A stretch of 64,000 bases of DNA, from NCBI GenBank assembly GCA_964367715.1, contig CAYIYO010000001.1, positions 1 through 64,000 of the forward strand. Reading direction: 5' to 3'. The position numbers and the translations under genes were made by a program. The stretch comes from CAYIYO01 sp964367715. Lineage in GTDB: Bacteria; Chlamydiota; Chlamydiia; Chlamydiales; Criblamydiaceae. The notes under the pieces are model-generated. The model made no database searches. It had not been told where the DNA came from and was given only the letters and a program-made list of their open reading frames with translations. Shown here piece by piece: positions 8,922-16,434 of the stretch. The stretch's first letter is position 1; each line of letters begins with the position of its first letter.

Positions 8922-9716
8922 ATGCAGCACTCTTCCCTTACAAAAGCGTTGAGCTATCATGAGCGCTCTCTCCTTTGCACTAATTTTACTGCGCGTCAAC
9001 TTTTTCAGATCATGGAAAAAAAACGTTCTAACTTATGTGTTGCCGCAGATGTCACGAGGATGGATGCCCTTCTTCAATTAGCAAGAGTATTAGGCCCCTT
9101 CATTTGCGCCTTTAAAACGCATATTGATATCATTGTCGATTACAATAAAAAAGACTTAGAAGAATTGCAACGCCTTGCAGAGGTGTACGACTTTCTTCTT
9201 TTTGAAGACAGAAAATTTGCAGACATTGGAAAAACAGTCCAAGAACAATATGAAGGGGGGCTATACAATATTTGTAGCTGGGCGCACATTGTCAATGCAC
9301 ATGCGATTCCCGGACCGGGAATTATTGAAGGGTTGCGAAAAGGGGGCATGCCTCTCCAACGCGGTCTTCTCCTGCTCGCCGAAATGAGCTCTGCAGGCAC
9401 TCTTGCCAAAGGTTCTTACACTCAAGCAACAGTGGCAATGGCAGAGGAATATCCGGATTTTGTGATAGGATTCATCTGTCAGCATAAACTTGCAAATGAT
9501 CCGCGCTATATCCATATGACCCCAGGTGTCAACCTTGCCACCGGCAAAGCAACACTAGGACAACAGTATAATAGCCCTGAGCATGCGATCGTTGTAAATG
9601 GAACCGATGTGATTATCGTTGGCAGCGGAATTATTCATGCACAAGATCCGCTAACCGCTGCGCAACACTATCAACACGCGGGCTGGGAGTCCTATCAGCA
9701 ACGCTTATTGTCGTGA
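8922..9716 (+). CDS. pyrF: orotidine 5'-phosphate decarboxylase, eukaryote-like
   Basis: PyrF decarboxylates OMP to UMP, the last step of the operon. The 264 residues show the catalytic Lys-Asp-Lys-Asp set as Lys65, Asp96, Lys98 and Asp101 in KTHID and FEDRKFADIG. The latter motif, together with QYEGG, LLLAEMSS and LGQQYNSP, matches the C-terminal half of eukaryotic UMP synthase and the fungal URA3 type, not the common 230-residue bacterial PyrF. It follows pyrE by 4 nt but in a different reading frame, so the two are separate proteins. The 3' end overlaps the convergent queF by 12 nt. Confidence 0.95.
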   Translation: MQHSSLTKALSYHERSLLCTNFTARQLFQIMEKKRSNLCVAADVTRMDALLQLARVLGPFICAFKTHIDIIVDYNKKDLEELQRLAEVYDFLLFEDRKFADIGKTVQEQYEGGLYNICSWAHIVNAHAIPGPGIIEGLRKGGMPLQRGLLLLAEMSSAGTLAKGSYTQATVAMAEEYPDFVIGFICQHKLANDPRYIHMTPGVNLATGKATLGQQYNSPEHAIVVNGTDVIIVGSGIIHAQDPLTAAQHYQHAGWESYQQRLLS

Positions 9717-10520
9717 TAAACGCGTATTTGTCGGAGATGCGCTACAATTCGTACGAAAAGGATTAATATCAAGACCTCCCCGTCGGGTGTAGCGGGCGTA
9801 GACGGTAAGTGCTTCCGGTTGGCAGTAATGGAGTAGATCCATAAAAATGCGCTCCACACATTGCTCATGGAATTCGTTATGCGAACGAAAAGAAATTAAG
9901 TATTTAAGCAGCCCTTCTTGATCGATTTTTTTTCCTTTATAGCCAATACTAACACTTGCCCAGTCGGGTTGTCCGGTTACAAGACAATTAGATTTTAATA
10001 GATCACTATGAAGAATCTCTTGAACATCATCATCCGTTGTCTGTAAAAGTTCCGGCGTCAAATGATAATAATCAATTTCGATGTCGAGTCCATCGATGGA
10101 ACTTCCTTCCATTTGCGCGCTCAACATAGGATGCTCTTCGCCGATGCGCGAGATCTTTACTTCCACTCGACTGCCGACCGCAGCAGAGAGATCTTTTGTT
10201 GCTCTTTCGATGAATTCCTCTACACCACCTAAGCGCGTTTGGTTAAAGCTATTCAGGTATAGTTTAAACGACTTTGATTCGACAATAGAGGGGGATGTAC
10301 AAGGGAAAGTGAACACACCAAGTGCGACCTGAGGTTTTCCTTTCATATCTAACCAGGAAAGTTCGTACGCGTTCCAAATATCGACTCCCTCAAAGGGAAG
10401 GGAAGAAGAAATCCCTATTTCACTGCGTTTCTCTATTCTTGGAATAGAATAAAGCAATTCGGGTGAATAGTGTGCGGTATAGACAATTTGTTTTCCTAAA
10501 GGGGAATCGCGATCATTCAT
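9705..10520 (-). CDS. queF: NADPH-dependent 7-cyano-7-deazaguanine reductase
   Basis: QueF reduces preQ0 to preQ1, the precursor of the queuosine base inserted in tRNA wobble position 34. This is the long bimodular type (271 residues; E. coli about 280). The QueF motif ESKSFKLY lies near residue 81 and the catalytic Cys179 in SNCLVTGQPDW, with Asp186 following. No other queuosine genes are in the window. It converges on pyrF with a 12-nt overlap, so the pyr operon has no intergenic terminator here. Confidence 0.95.
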   Translation of the reverse strand: MNDRDSPLGKQIVYTAHYSPELLYSIPRIEKRSEIGISSSLPFEGVDIWNAYELSWLDMKGKPQVALGVFTFPCTSPSIVESKSFKLYLNSFNQTRLGGVEEFIERATKDLSAAVGSRVEVKISRIGEEHPMLSAQMEGSSIDGLDIEIDYYHLTPELLQTTDDDVQEILHSDLLKSNCLVTGQPDWASVSIGYKGKKIDQEGLLKYLISFRSHNEFHEQCVERIFMDLLHYCQPEALTVYARYTRRGGLDINPFRTNCSASPTNTRLSRQ

Positions 10521-10542
10521 TTTTAATTATCCATTTTTGTTA

Positions 10543-10548
10543 TATAAT
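10543..10548 (+). promoter_or_regulatory. -10 box TATAAT before the metallophosphoesterase
   Basis: A perfect TATAAT lies 31 bp upstream of the 10580 start in the divergent gap between queF and the phosphoesterase. No good TTGACA is found at the expected distance, so this is a plausible but incomplete sigma-70-type promoter. Confidence 0.35.
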
Positions 10549-10579
10549 ACGCATAAATCGAAATATTTAGGAGTTTTTT

Positions 10580-11335
10580 ATGGCGGTATGGGCAATTGCT
10601 GACCTTCACCTTTCTTTTGGTGTTGAAGATAAAAAGATGGACGTCTTTGGTGAAAATTGGCGCGACCATCCGGAAAAAATAAAAAAAAATTGGGAACGTC
10701 TGGTTAAGGATGACGACTTAGTGCTGCTTGCGGGCGATATTTCTTGGGCGATTAATTTAGAGCAGGTCCTGCCGGATTTAACATGGATCGATTCCCTTCC
10801 AGGAACTAAGGTGATGATTCGCGGTAACCACGATTATTGGTGGTCTTCACTAAGTAAGGTTGAAAAGATATTGCCTCCTTCCATTCATGTGATTCAAAAT
10901 AATACTTATAATTGGAACGGGATCTCCATCGGTGGCGCCCGCATGTGGGATACGGCCGAATACCAGTTTAAGGAGTATATCTACACTGTCCCTAACGATA
11001 GAGTTAAACCACTAACAGCTAAAGATAAAGATCCTGCTCGCGCAGAAGAGCTTTTTCTTCGCGAACTTGCACGCTTAGAAATGAGCCTCAAACAATTAGA
11101 TCCTAAAGGATCTCTGCGCATCGTGATGACGCACTATCCTCCGATTGGAATGGATCTGGCTCCTTCTCGCATCTCTGCCTTATTAGAACAATATAAGGTG
11201 GATATTTGTGTTTTTGGTCACTTACATAACTTTCATCGCAACATTTTGGATCCCTTCGGAGAAAAGAATGGCATTCGCTATGTGTACACAGCAGCCGACT
11301 ACCTCGACTTTGTCCCCATCAATATTTTAGACTAG
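10580..11335 (+). CDS. calcineurin-like metallophosphoesterase
   Basis: A 251-residue phosphohydrolase of the calcineurin-like fold. The metal-binding blocks appear in order: DLHL (Asp8, His10), GDISW (Asp53), GNHD (83-85 preceded by Gly), THYPP near residue 188 and GHLH near 214. It resembles the predicted phosphohydrolase family COG1768, whose substrate is not established. AGGAG lies 6-7 nt before the ATG. It stands alone, divergent from queF, and is followed by a 600-bp repeat-rich gap. Confidence 0.85.
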   Translation: MAVWAIADLHLSFGVEDKKMDVFGENWRDHPEKIKKNWERLVKDDDLVLLAGDISWAINLEQVLPDLTWIDSLPGTKVMIRGNHDYWWSSLSKVEKILPPSIHVIQNNTYNWNGISIGGARMWDTAEYQFKEYIYTVPNDRVKPLTAKDKDPARAEELFLRELARLEMSLKQLDPKGSLRIVMTHYPPIGMDLAPSRISALLEQYKVDICVFGHLHNFHRNILDPFGEKNGIRYVYTAADYLDFVPINILD

Positions 11336-11404
11336 GAAAAGTTAACTCCTGCGGCTTCTTCTCTCTACGTTGAGAGAAACGGAAATTATCAACGTTGATC
11401 ATAT

Positions 11405-11568
11405 TATACACAAGTGAATTCAAAAATTGGCTTTTTAAGCATGTCAAAGCCCCGGGATTTACCGATCGAAAGTCGGTTCATATTATTAATATTAAACGAC
11501 TTTCGATCGGTGAATCCCGGGAGCTTTCACATCGCTTAAAAACCGATTCTTGATTTCACTTGTGTATA
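11405..11568. repeat. long nested palindromic element, arm type A, 164 bp
   Basis: The outer arms begin TATACACAAGTGAATTC and end GATTTCACTTGTGTATA. Inside them is a second long palindrome: AAAGCCCCGGGATT and CGATCGAAAGTCG on the left, CGACTTTCGATCG and CCCGGGAGCTTT on the right. The apex GTTCATATTATTAATATTA is AT-rich. The element at 32044-32207 has the same length and is its reverse complement with some changes. There is no room for a protein. It is probably a non-autonomous mobile element. Confidence 0.85.
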
Positions 11569-11615
11569 GATGAAAAAAATGAAATTGGTGATAAAACAAC
11601 TTCTAATTCCTTGCC

Positions 11616-11760
11616 GCTGCGTTGCAGCTCGATAGTTCGGTTGGACAGTATTCCACGGGTTTCATTCGCTAACGCTCATTTTACCCGTGGCTAACCACTG
11701 TAGTCCCTTCGGGACATAATAACTGCTTCGCAGTTACCTGCAATCGTTATTATTTACTGC
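11616..11760. repeat. REP-like cluster of hairpins
   Basis: Several GC-rich stems are packed together: CCACGGGT with ACCCGTGG, GTCCCTTCGGGAC, and AACTGCTTCGCAGTT, enclosed partly by AATAAC/GTTATT. The layout recalls REP-type repeats found in many bacteria. No related transposase is visible here. It could also be a structured RNA, but nothing identifies a family. Confidence 0.5.
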
Positions 11761-11869
11761 TAAAAATATTATAAAAAACGCTAAAAATTGAGATAGAAAG
11801 CAGAGGTAAGCGTCGCCTCTTCTCTTTCTCTGTGCGCCTCTGAGAGAGAAAAACCGAGAATTTTTTGGC

Positions 11870-11912
11870 AAAAAAAAGCCTAGATCTCTGCTTGTGAATT
11901 AGATCTAGGCTT
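11870..11912 (-). terminator. intrinsic terminator of nrdJ
   Basis: AAGCCTAGATCT (11876-11887) and AGATCTAGGCTT (11901-11912) form a perfect 12-bp stem. On the minus strand it is followed by a run of eight T (complement of 11870-11877). It lies 28 bp beyond the nrdJ stop codon and fits a Rho-independent terminator. Confidence 0.85.
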
Positions 11913-11940
11913 CAAAGAGACTCTGACTTAAAAGAGGGTC

Positions 11941-13950
11941 TTAACGAACAGGACATGCGCCAGAGGCACATGTTTCATGTAGCGTATCATCGCGCATTTC
12001 AATGCCTTCATAGCTCACAGGGCTTAGCATCGCAACGTAGGAATCGAAGTCATCCTTTGTCACCACTTCTTGAGGAAGGTAGGCGTAGCCTAAATCTTCT
12101 GCATTTTTTGAAGGATCGTTGCGGAACATGAAAGAAACGCCGACATAAGTATCCCAGTTTTCCATGAACCAGTCAAGAATTGCAGGGACTTCTGACGGAT
12201 CATAAGAAATTGTGTTAGATACGTTCTGTTCGCACCATGTTTCTTGCAATAGCTTGTACCATTCGAGTTGGTCTACAGCGGATTCTGTGTTGACTTCTAC
12301 CTCTTCGACAGCGCCATTTTTTCTGACAACAGTCTTACGAGTAAAAGGAACGGTATCATACTTCACAGGGAAGCGAACGAGGACGGATTCCGGCTCGTAC
12401 GGCTTATCGATGATATGATATCCTGCAATACGAAAACGTTCCACCAAAGGATCATGTCTTGAGAAGGTCATATTGTTGAAAATATAACGTCCAAGAGGTT
12501 TATGAACACCTTCAGGAACTTCTCCCCACTTCTCATCTCCCATGATTTTGCTTAATGTGCCACTTGGTTTGATCGTCGTGACATTTTTTGGCAACGGAGC
12601 ATTGAGTTCGTGCGCCATGCTATATGCCGCACTGACGGTGATATTGCGCATTCTCTTAAAATCGTACGCATTAAGGTCGGGACGGGCACGGATCCCTGTC
12701 AATCCAACACCGCAGAGGTGAAGGAATTCGTTGTTAAGGTGCCATGCTTCTTGAAGAATTTCATCTCTAAGGTCGACCATTGTCTGACGGTAGTTCATAC
12801 GTGCAGCAAGGAATAACGCTCTTTCAAGACCAACTTTATCACCTTTGAAAGCGAGCACGTTAACTTCTGTGAGGTTACAGAATGATTTGTTTCCCAAAAG
12901 AATTTCGGCGCAAGGATTGCATCCTTTGAACCAAGGGGCGCGGCGCTCTGCTTCTGTGGCGTTGATGAAGCCTGGCTCGGATCCTCCGGAATCTAAAATC
13001 ATTTGAAAGAGTTGTTCCAACTCGGCATGTGTCGGCTTTTTGTAGAACAGAAGGCTGTTGTTCGACTGCTGACGGTGTGCTTTGTTGTTTAGCCACCATT
13101 CTTTTTTGGCCAATGCAAACTCTTCCCATTCTGGCTGGCCATATTCGAATAAGGCAATTTCTGCAGAGCGGCGGCTAGAAAGGATTGTTCCCAACCAGTT
13201 AACGATATCCAAAATATCCATTCTTGATAACAGCTGATCGGAGCGTGCTGAAAGGATTTCTGCGATCGCTTTAAAGGCTTTTGCAATCTGCTCATCACCT
13301 GAAGAGATCCATCCGTATCCTTTTAGGCGTGTGCCGGCAGGACGAATCTCTGAGAAATCGAGAACAAGTGTGCGTGCAGGGAATTTTCCAGCGACGAGTT
13401 TACCAATCGATTTTGCCCATGCGATGGCGGAGTCCCCAATTTTTATCGTCCATGTGCGAGATTCTGCATCATAGGTTTCGATGTTGTGCGGATTGCCACC
13501 TGTTGTGCGGACGGAGCGGATGACTTTAATTTCTTGGACAGGGCAGCGGAAGCCGTTAAGAGTTCCGGGTACAGGTTTGAAGCCGACGCCGCAGCCTTGT
13601 AAAAGTAGCCATAGCACATCGACGAGATCGTATACTGTTTCGACGTGAGTGAATGAGCAGTTGAACATGCAAGATTCACGTTTGCGGCTGAGGTCTGTAC
13701 CGCCAAGCCATAACGTTCTTCCAGCAGGAGCAATGTAATGTCCGAGAACAAGCTGACGGCATTCTTCTAATTCATGTTCTTCGCGGTCATTTAAAACTCT
13801 TCCCAATGCGCGTTCCCAGAGCCAGCGTTGGTGGGCGATCACTCTTTCGACAACCTGTCCCCAGCTTTCCAGGCGTGTGTCGCCATCTTTTATAGGCCGG
13901 TGGTAGGTACGTAGTGATGTTGCCATCGCTCGTGGTGTTGGTCTGGTCAT
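11941..13950 (-). CDS. nrdJ: adenosylcobalamin-dependent ribonucleotide reductase (class II, RTPR-like)
   Basis: This enzyme reduces ribonucleotides to deoxyribonucleotides with a radical generated from coenzyme B12 and needs no oxygen. The 669 residues align by motif with the monomeric Lactobacillus triphosphate reductase. The thiyl-radical Cys347 and Glu349 sit in NPCAEI, the partner Cys358 in FCNL exactly 11 residues later, Cys98 in FNCS, and a C-terminal redox pair Cys661/Cys666 in CASGACPVR. AGGGAGAAGGG precedes the ATG. Two NrdR-like boxes lie upstream and a strong terminator downstream, so it is a single-gene unit. No B12 synthesis or uptake gene is in the window. Confidence 0.94.
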   Translation of the reverse strand: MTRPTPRAMATSLRTYHRPIKDGDTRLESWGQVVERVIAHQRWLWERALGRVLNDREEHELEECRQLVLGHYIAPAGRTLWLGGTDLSRKRESCMFNCSFTHVETVYDLVDVLWLLLQGCGVGFKPVPGTLNGFRCPVQEIKVIRSVRTTGGNPHNIETYDAESRTWTIKIGDSAIAWAKSIGKLVAGKFPARTLVLDFSEIRPAGTRLKGYGWISSGDEQIAKAFKAIAEILSARSDQLLSRMDILDIVNWLGTILSSRRSAEIALFEYGQPEWEEFALAKKEWWLNNKAHRQQSNNSLLFYKKPTHAELEQLFQMILDSGGSEPGFINATEAERRAPWFKGCNPCAEILLGNKSFCNLTEVNVLAFKGDKVGLERALFLAARMNYRQTMVDLRDEILQEAWHLNNEFLHLCGVGLTGIRARPDLNAYDFKRMRNITVSAAYSMAHELNAPLPKNVTTIKPSGTLSKIMGDEKWGEVPEGVHKPLGRYIFNNMTFSRHDPLVERFRIAGYHIIDKPYEPESVLVRFPVKYDTVPFTRKTVVRKNGAVEEVEVNTESAVDQLEWYKLLQETWCEQNVSNTISYDPSEVPAILDWFMENWDTYVGVSFMFRNDPSKNAEDLGYAYLPQEVVTKDDFDSYVAMLSPVSYEGIEMRDDTLHETCASGACPVR

Positions 13951-14018
13951 GTTGCCCTTCTCCCTAAAGTGTTGATTCTTTTTATCTTATTTTGGCACTT
14001 GTCGATTTAACTGTTAAA

Positions 14019-14065
14019 ACACAACATATTGTGTTTTTTGGTTCAGTAACCACAAGCTGTTGTGT
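14019..14065 (-). promoter_or_regulatory. paired NrdR boxes upstream of nrdJ
   Basis: Box 1 at 14019-14034 reads ACACAACATATTGTGT and box 2 at 14050-14065 reads CCACAAGCTGTTGTGT. The known NrdR box is ACACWATATMTTGTGT, so box 1 differs at one position and box 2 keeps the TTGTGT half. The boxes are offset by 31 bp, three helical turns, the usual NrdR arrangement. They lie 69 bp and more upstream of the nrdJ ATG. Repression by NrdR is inferred. Confidence 0.8.
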
Positions 14066-14244
14066 TTTGATTGTCTTTGGTATCTCATTTTTCATCGATT
14101 TAAGTCAAGATGGACAAATCTTTTGAACTGTCGAGAGACTCCTGTCGTAACAAGTTGGCGATGAATTCCGTAAGGATGCTAAAAAAAATGCAGCTAATAT
14201 TCGTTGCTGTTAAGTATCAGTCGATTAAGAAGAGTGAAAAAGGA

Positions 14245-15222
14245 TCATTTCACAATCTTGAGAAACGTTGCCGCATCGGCATCGCTTTGTTTAAAGGCGG
14301 CATTGATGCGGATTTTAGTGCGCTTATTCAGAAGGGCATTCAGCGCCTCTTCTTTATCGTCGTCATCGAGGCATCCAAAATAGTCGGCAGTAAGGGTGAT
14401 TAAATCTTGGAAGTCGACTTCTTCTTTTAGAAGAGGAATAGAGGCCTTAGCAAGTTTCATAAAAAGTTTTTCATCCCCTTCTTGCACCATTTGCGCAAGA
14501 AGTTCTAGATTGAATTCTAGGTCCTGATTTTTTAATGCCTGATGCGCCAATTGTTGAATGAGTTCTTCGCCGGCTTCAGGATCGGTCGCAATTAAAAGGC
14601 GTCCATGAAGAAATTCAAACCACTCAATATCATCGACATATTGAATGAAACTGTCGAGCAGTTCCGATGCGTACGAAAAGTTACTGTTGTCAATTTGTTC
14701 GGAAATGAAATCATATAAAAATGCGTTGATATCATTCGCACATCCCTCGTTAATCGAGTGGATGACTTCGTGCGGATCTGCTCCTTGGTCAGCATTTTCG
14801 TCTAAAATGACTTTAAGGTTGGCAAGCGTGTCTTGAAGATCTTCTGCAGACTTGGATTGGCCGTGGTCGTATAGGTAGATTTGATGATCGAGCTCATCAC
14901 AAAAGACGGAGAGGCACGGCTTATCTGTTTCTAAGCGACGCCATAGTTCGAAAACAATGAGATACAATTGGTCTTGTGCTGCCGCATCTTCGTCTTCGAT
15001 CAACTCCTCGACGAATTCTTCTGGAGTCTCGTACTCGTCCGCAAGGGCCACAAAGCTTTCTTTATTTAAATCAATTTCGTGTTGCTTCAATCGACTGAAG
15101 AGTAGTGGTAGGGACATATCGCGATAGTTTTCTACTTGCCACGGTTCGATTTCTAGGGTGGGATCCTGAAGCCAATTCATGCGAAGAGAGTTGTATAAAG
15201 CACGGTGGCTGATATCAATCAT
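14245..15222 (-). CDS. uncharacterised acidic protein, 325 aa
   Basis: I do not recognise this family. The protein is strongly acidic, with runs such as VEELIEDEDAAAQDQ and FGCLDDDDKEEA, and appears helical and soluble, without signal peptide or membrane segment. The helices in the C-terminal half could form a TPR- or HEAT-like solenoid, which is only an impression. AAGGAATT lies upstream of the ATG. It follows the 15254 gene by about 30 nt on the same strand, so the two may be cotranscribed. Confidence 0.75.
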   Translation of the reverse strand: MIDISHRALYNSLRMNWLQDPTLEIEPWQVENYRDMSLPLLFSRLKQHEIDLNKESFVALADEYETPEEFVEELIEDEDAAAQDQLYLIVFELWRRLETDKPCLSVFCDELDHQIYLYDHGQSKSAEDLQDTLANLKVILDENADQGADPHEVIHSINEGCANDINAFLYDFISEQIDNSNFSYASELLDSFIQYVDDIEWFEFLHGRLLIATDPEAGEELIQQLAHQALKNQDLEFNLELLAQMVQEGDEKLFMKLAKASIPLLKEEVDFQDLITLTADYFGCLDDDDKEEALNALLNKRTKIRINAAFKQSDADAATFLKIVK

Positions 15223-15253
15223 AATTTTTTAATTCCTTAAGCTTAAACGTAAA

Positions 15254-16165
15254 TTATAGCAGACCTTTGCCAAAATACGCAATCGAGATGAGCCGCCATC
15301 GCAAGGAATCCTCTTTATTTTTAGAGGCGTATCCAATGATTTCTTCTGGCGTCATCTTTGCAAAATTCGTGATTTCTTCGTCGGTAAGACGGTAAATAAC
15401 GGCATTAGCAAGGTGCTCGTCATTCAAGGCGATATCAAGATTTTTAAGGCAGGAACAAAAGATGCGATGCTTGCGTTGTAAACGTAAAAATCCCAAAAAA
15501 AGTAATCCAATGGGAAAAAGCTTAAGCCACATCGCGTTAAGGAAAGCAGAGAGATATCCGAAGGATAAAAAGAAAATATCAAGCAAAAATAAGAAGATTA
15601 GGGTCATTGCAAAAAGGCCGCTCTCAGATGCAGATTCCGCTAAAGGTCCCCACCAGCGCCGAAAGGAAGAGGTCGCACTTTTATAGGCTAGTAACTCTTC
15701 ATAACGGGGCTCCTCAAATGCCATGCGTCCAATATGCGAAAACTCATGCGTCACCACTTCTTCGCGTTTGTAAATTCCGAGATAAGTTTTATTTTTACTA
15801 AAGCTGCGGCGCAGTTGCAAAATCGCAGAGGTAGGGGTGCTTTCGTTTAACTGAAAAATCCAGGCGCATCCGCCTAACCATAGAGGCAATTCATAGTTGC
15901 TGAAAAAAATAGGAACCCAGTCAGGCGCACTATCATAAATATGGCGAGCTCTTATAAAAGAATCTTTTAAAACAACGGGCGATCCCAGCTCATCAAAATT
16001 AAAGGGAAGCTGCGGGTCGATACGAGAAGAAAGCTCTTCAGGAAGGCGGAGGCAAAAGGCAGCGCGCGCTTTAAACAACTCCTCATTTTCTCCCGGACCA
16101 GGAATAATCCCGCGGATATTGTAGGATAAAAGTTCGGCATCGGATATGTGCGAGTTAGATTCCAT
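15254..16165 (-). CDS. membrane protein with HExxH zincin-like motif
   Basis: The 303-residue protein has THEFSHIG at about residue 140, followed about 12 residues later by EEPRYEELLAYK. This is the layout of a zinc metallopeptidase: HExxH, then a downstream Glu. Two or three hydrophobic segments lie around residues 183-230, so the putative active site sits before the membrane region. The N-terminal part, with IPGPGENEELFKARAAF, is unfamiliar. Proteolytic activity is a prediction from the motif alone. It may be cotranscribed with the acidic protein downstream. The GAAGGA upstream is unusually close to the ATG. Confidence 0.75.
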   Translation of the reverse strand: MESNSHISDAELLSYNIRGIIPGPGENEELFKARAAFCLRLPEELSSRIDPQLPFNFDELGSPVVLKDSFIRARHIYDSAPDWVPIFFSNYELPLWLGGCAWIFQLNESTPTSAILQLRRSFSKNKTYLGIYKREEVVTHEFSHIGRMAFEEPRYEELLAYKSATSSFRRWWGPLAESASESGLFAMTLIFLFLLDIFFLSFGYLSAFLNAMWLKLFPIGLLFLGFLRLQRKHRIFCSCLKNLDIALNDEHLANAVIYRLTDEEITNFAKMTPEEIIGYASKNKEDSLRWRLISIAYFGKGLL

Positions 16166-16269
16166 TCCTTCTTTTTAACTCATTGAAGGATAACTGGCAA
16201 TATACATAGAGAATATTTGAAGAGAATTTCTCTTGAATACCAGTCTTGATTCTGGCAGGCTAGATATAC

Positions 16270-16309
16270 CTATCCAATTTAAGAATCGAATTTTTGCCTA
16301 ATTGGATAG
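16270..16309. repeat. hairpin with 10-bp perfect stem
   Basis: CTATCCAATT at 16270-16279 and AATTGGATAG at 16300-16309 are exact inverted repeats around a 20-nt centre. It lies 15 bp before the next palindrome and is flanked by TATAC-like sequence. It may be another member of the palindromic element families with different arms. Confidence 0.5.
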
Positions 16310-16324
16310 AAAATAATACTGCTC

Positions 16325-16396
16325 TATACCACGGTTCGGGTAAATTTTGGCATTTCGACTCAGCCAAATGTCAAAATTTATCCGAACCGTGGTATA
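16325..16396. repeat. short palindromic element, arm type B, 72 bp
   Basis: It starts TATACCACGGTTCGGGTAAA and ends with the matching inverted arm CCGAACCGTGGTATA. The loop contains CGACTCAGCC. The same outer arms enclose a long inner palindrome at 37830-37992, where GACTCAGC is one side of an extended stem. This copy therefore looks like the version without the inner core. It sits 38 bp before the ThyX-like gene. Confidence 0.8.
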
Positions 16397-16434
16397 ACTG
16401 TTCTTTTTAAAGACGCGATATAGGTGAGGAAATC

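Noticed and set aside
8309..9716. PyrE-PyrF as one protein interrupted by a stop codon or sequencing error
   Set aside because: The two genes are in different reading frames, each has its own ATG, and both proteins have complete lengths. They are better read as separate genes.
14110..14403. Plus-strand open frame of 97 codons
   Set aside because: More than half lies antisense to the 14245-15222 gene, there is no ribosome binding site and no recognisable protein.
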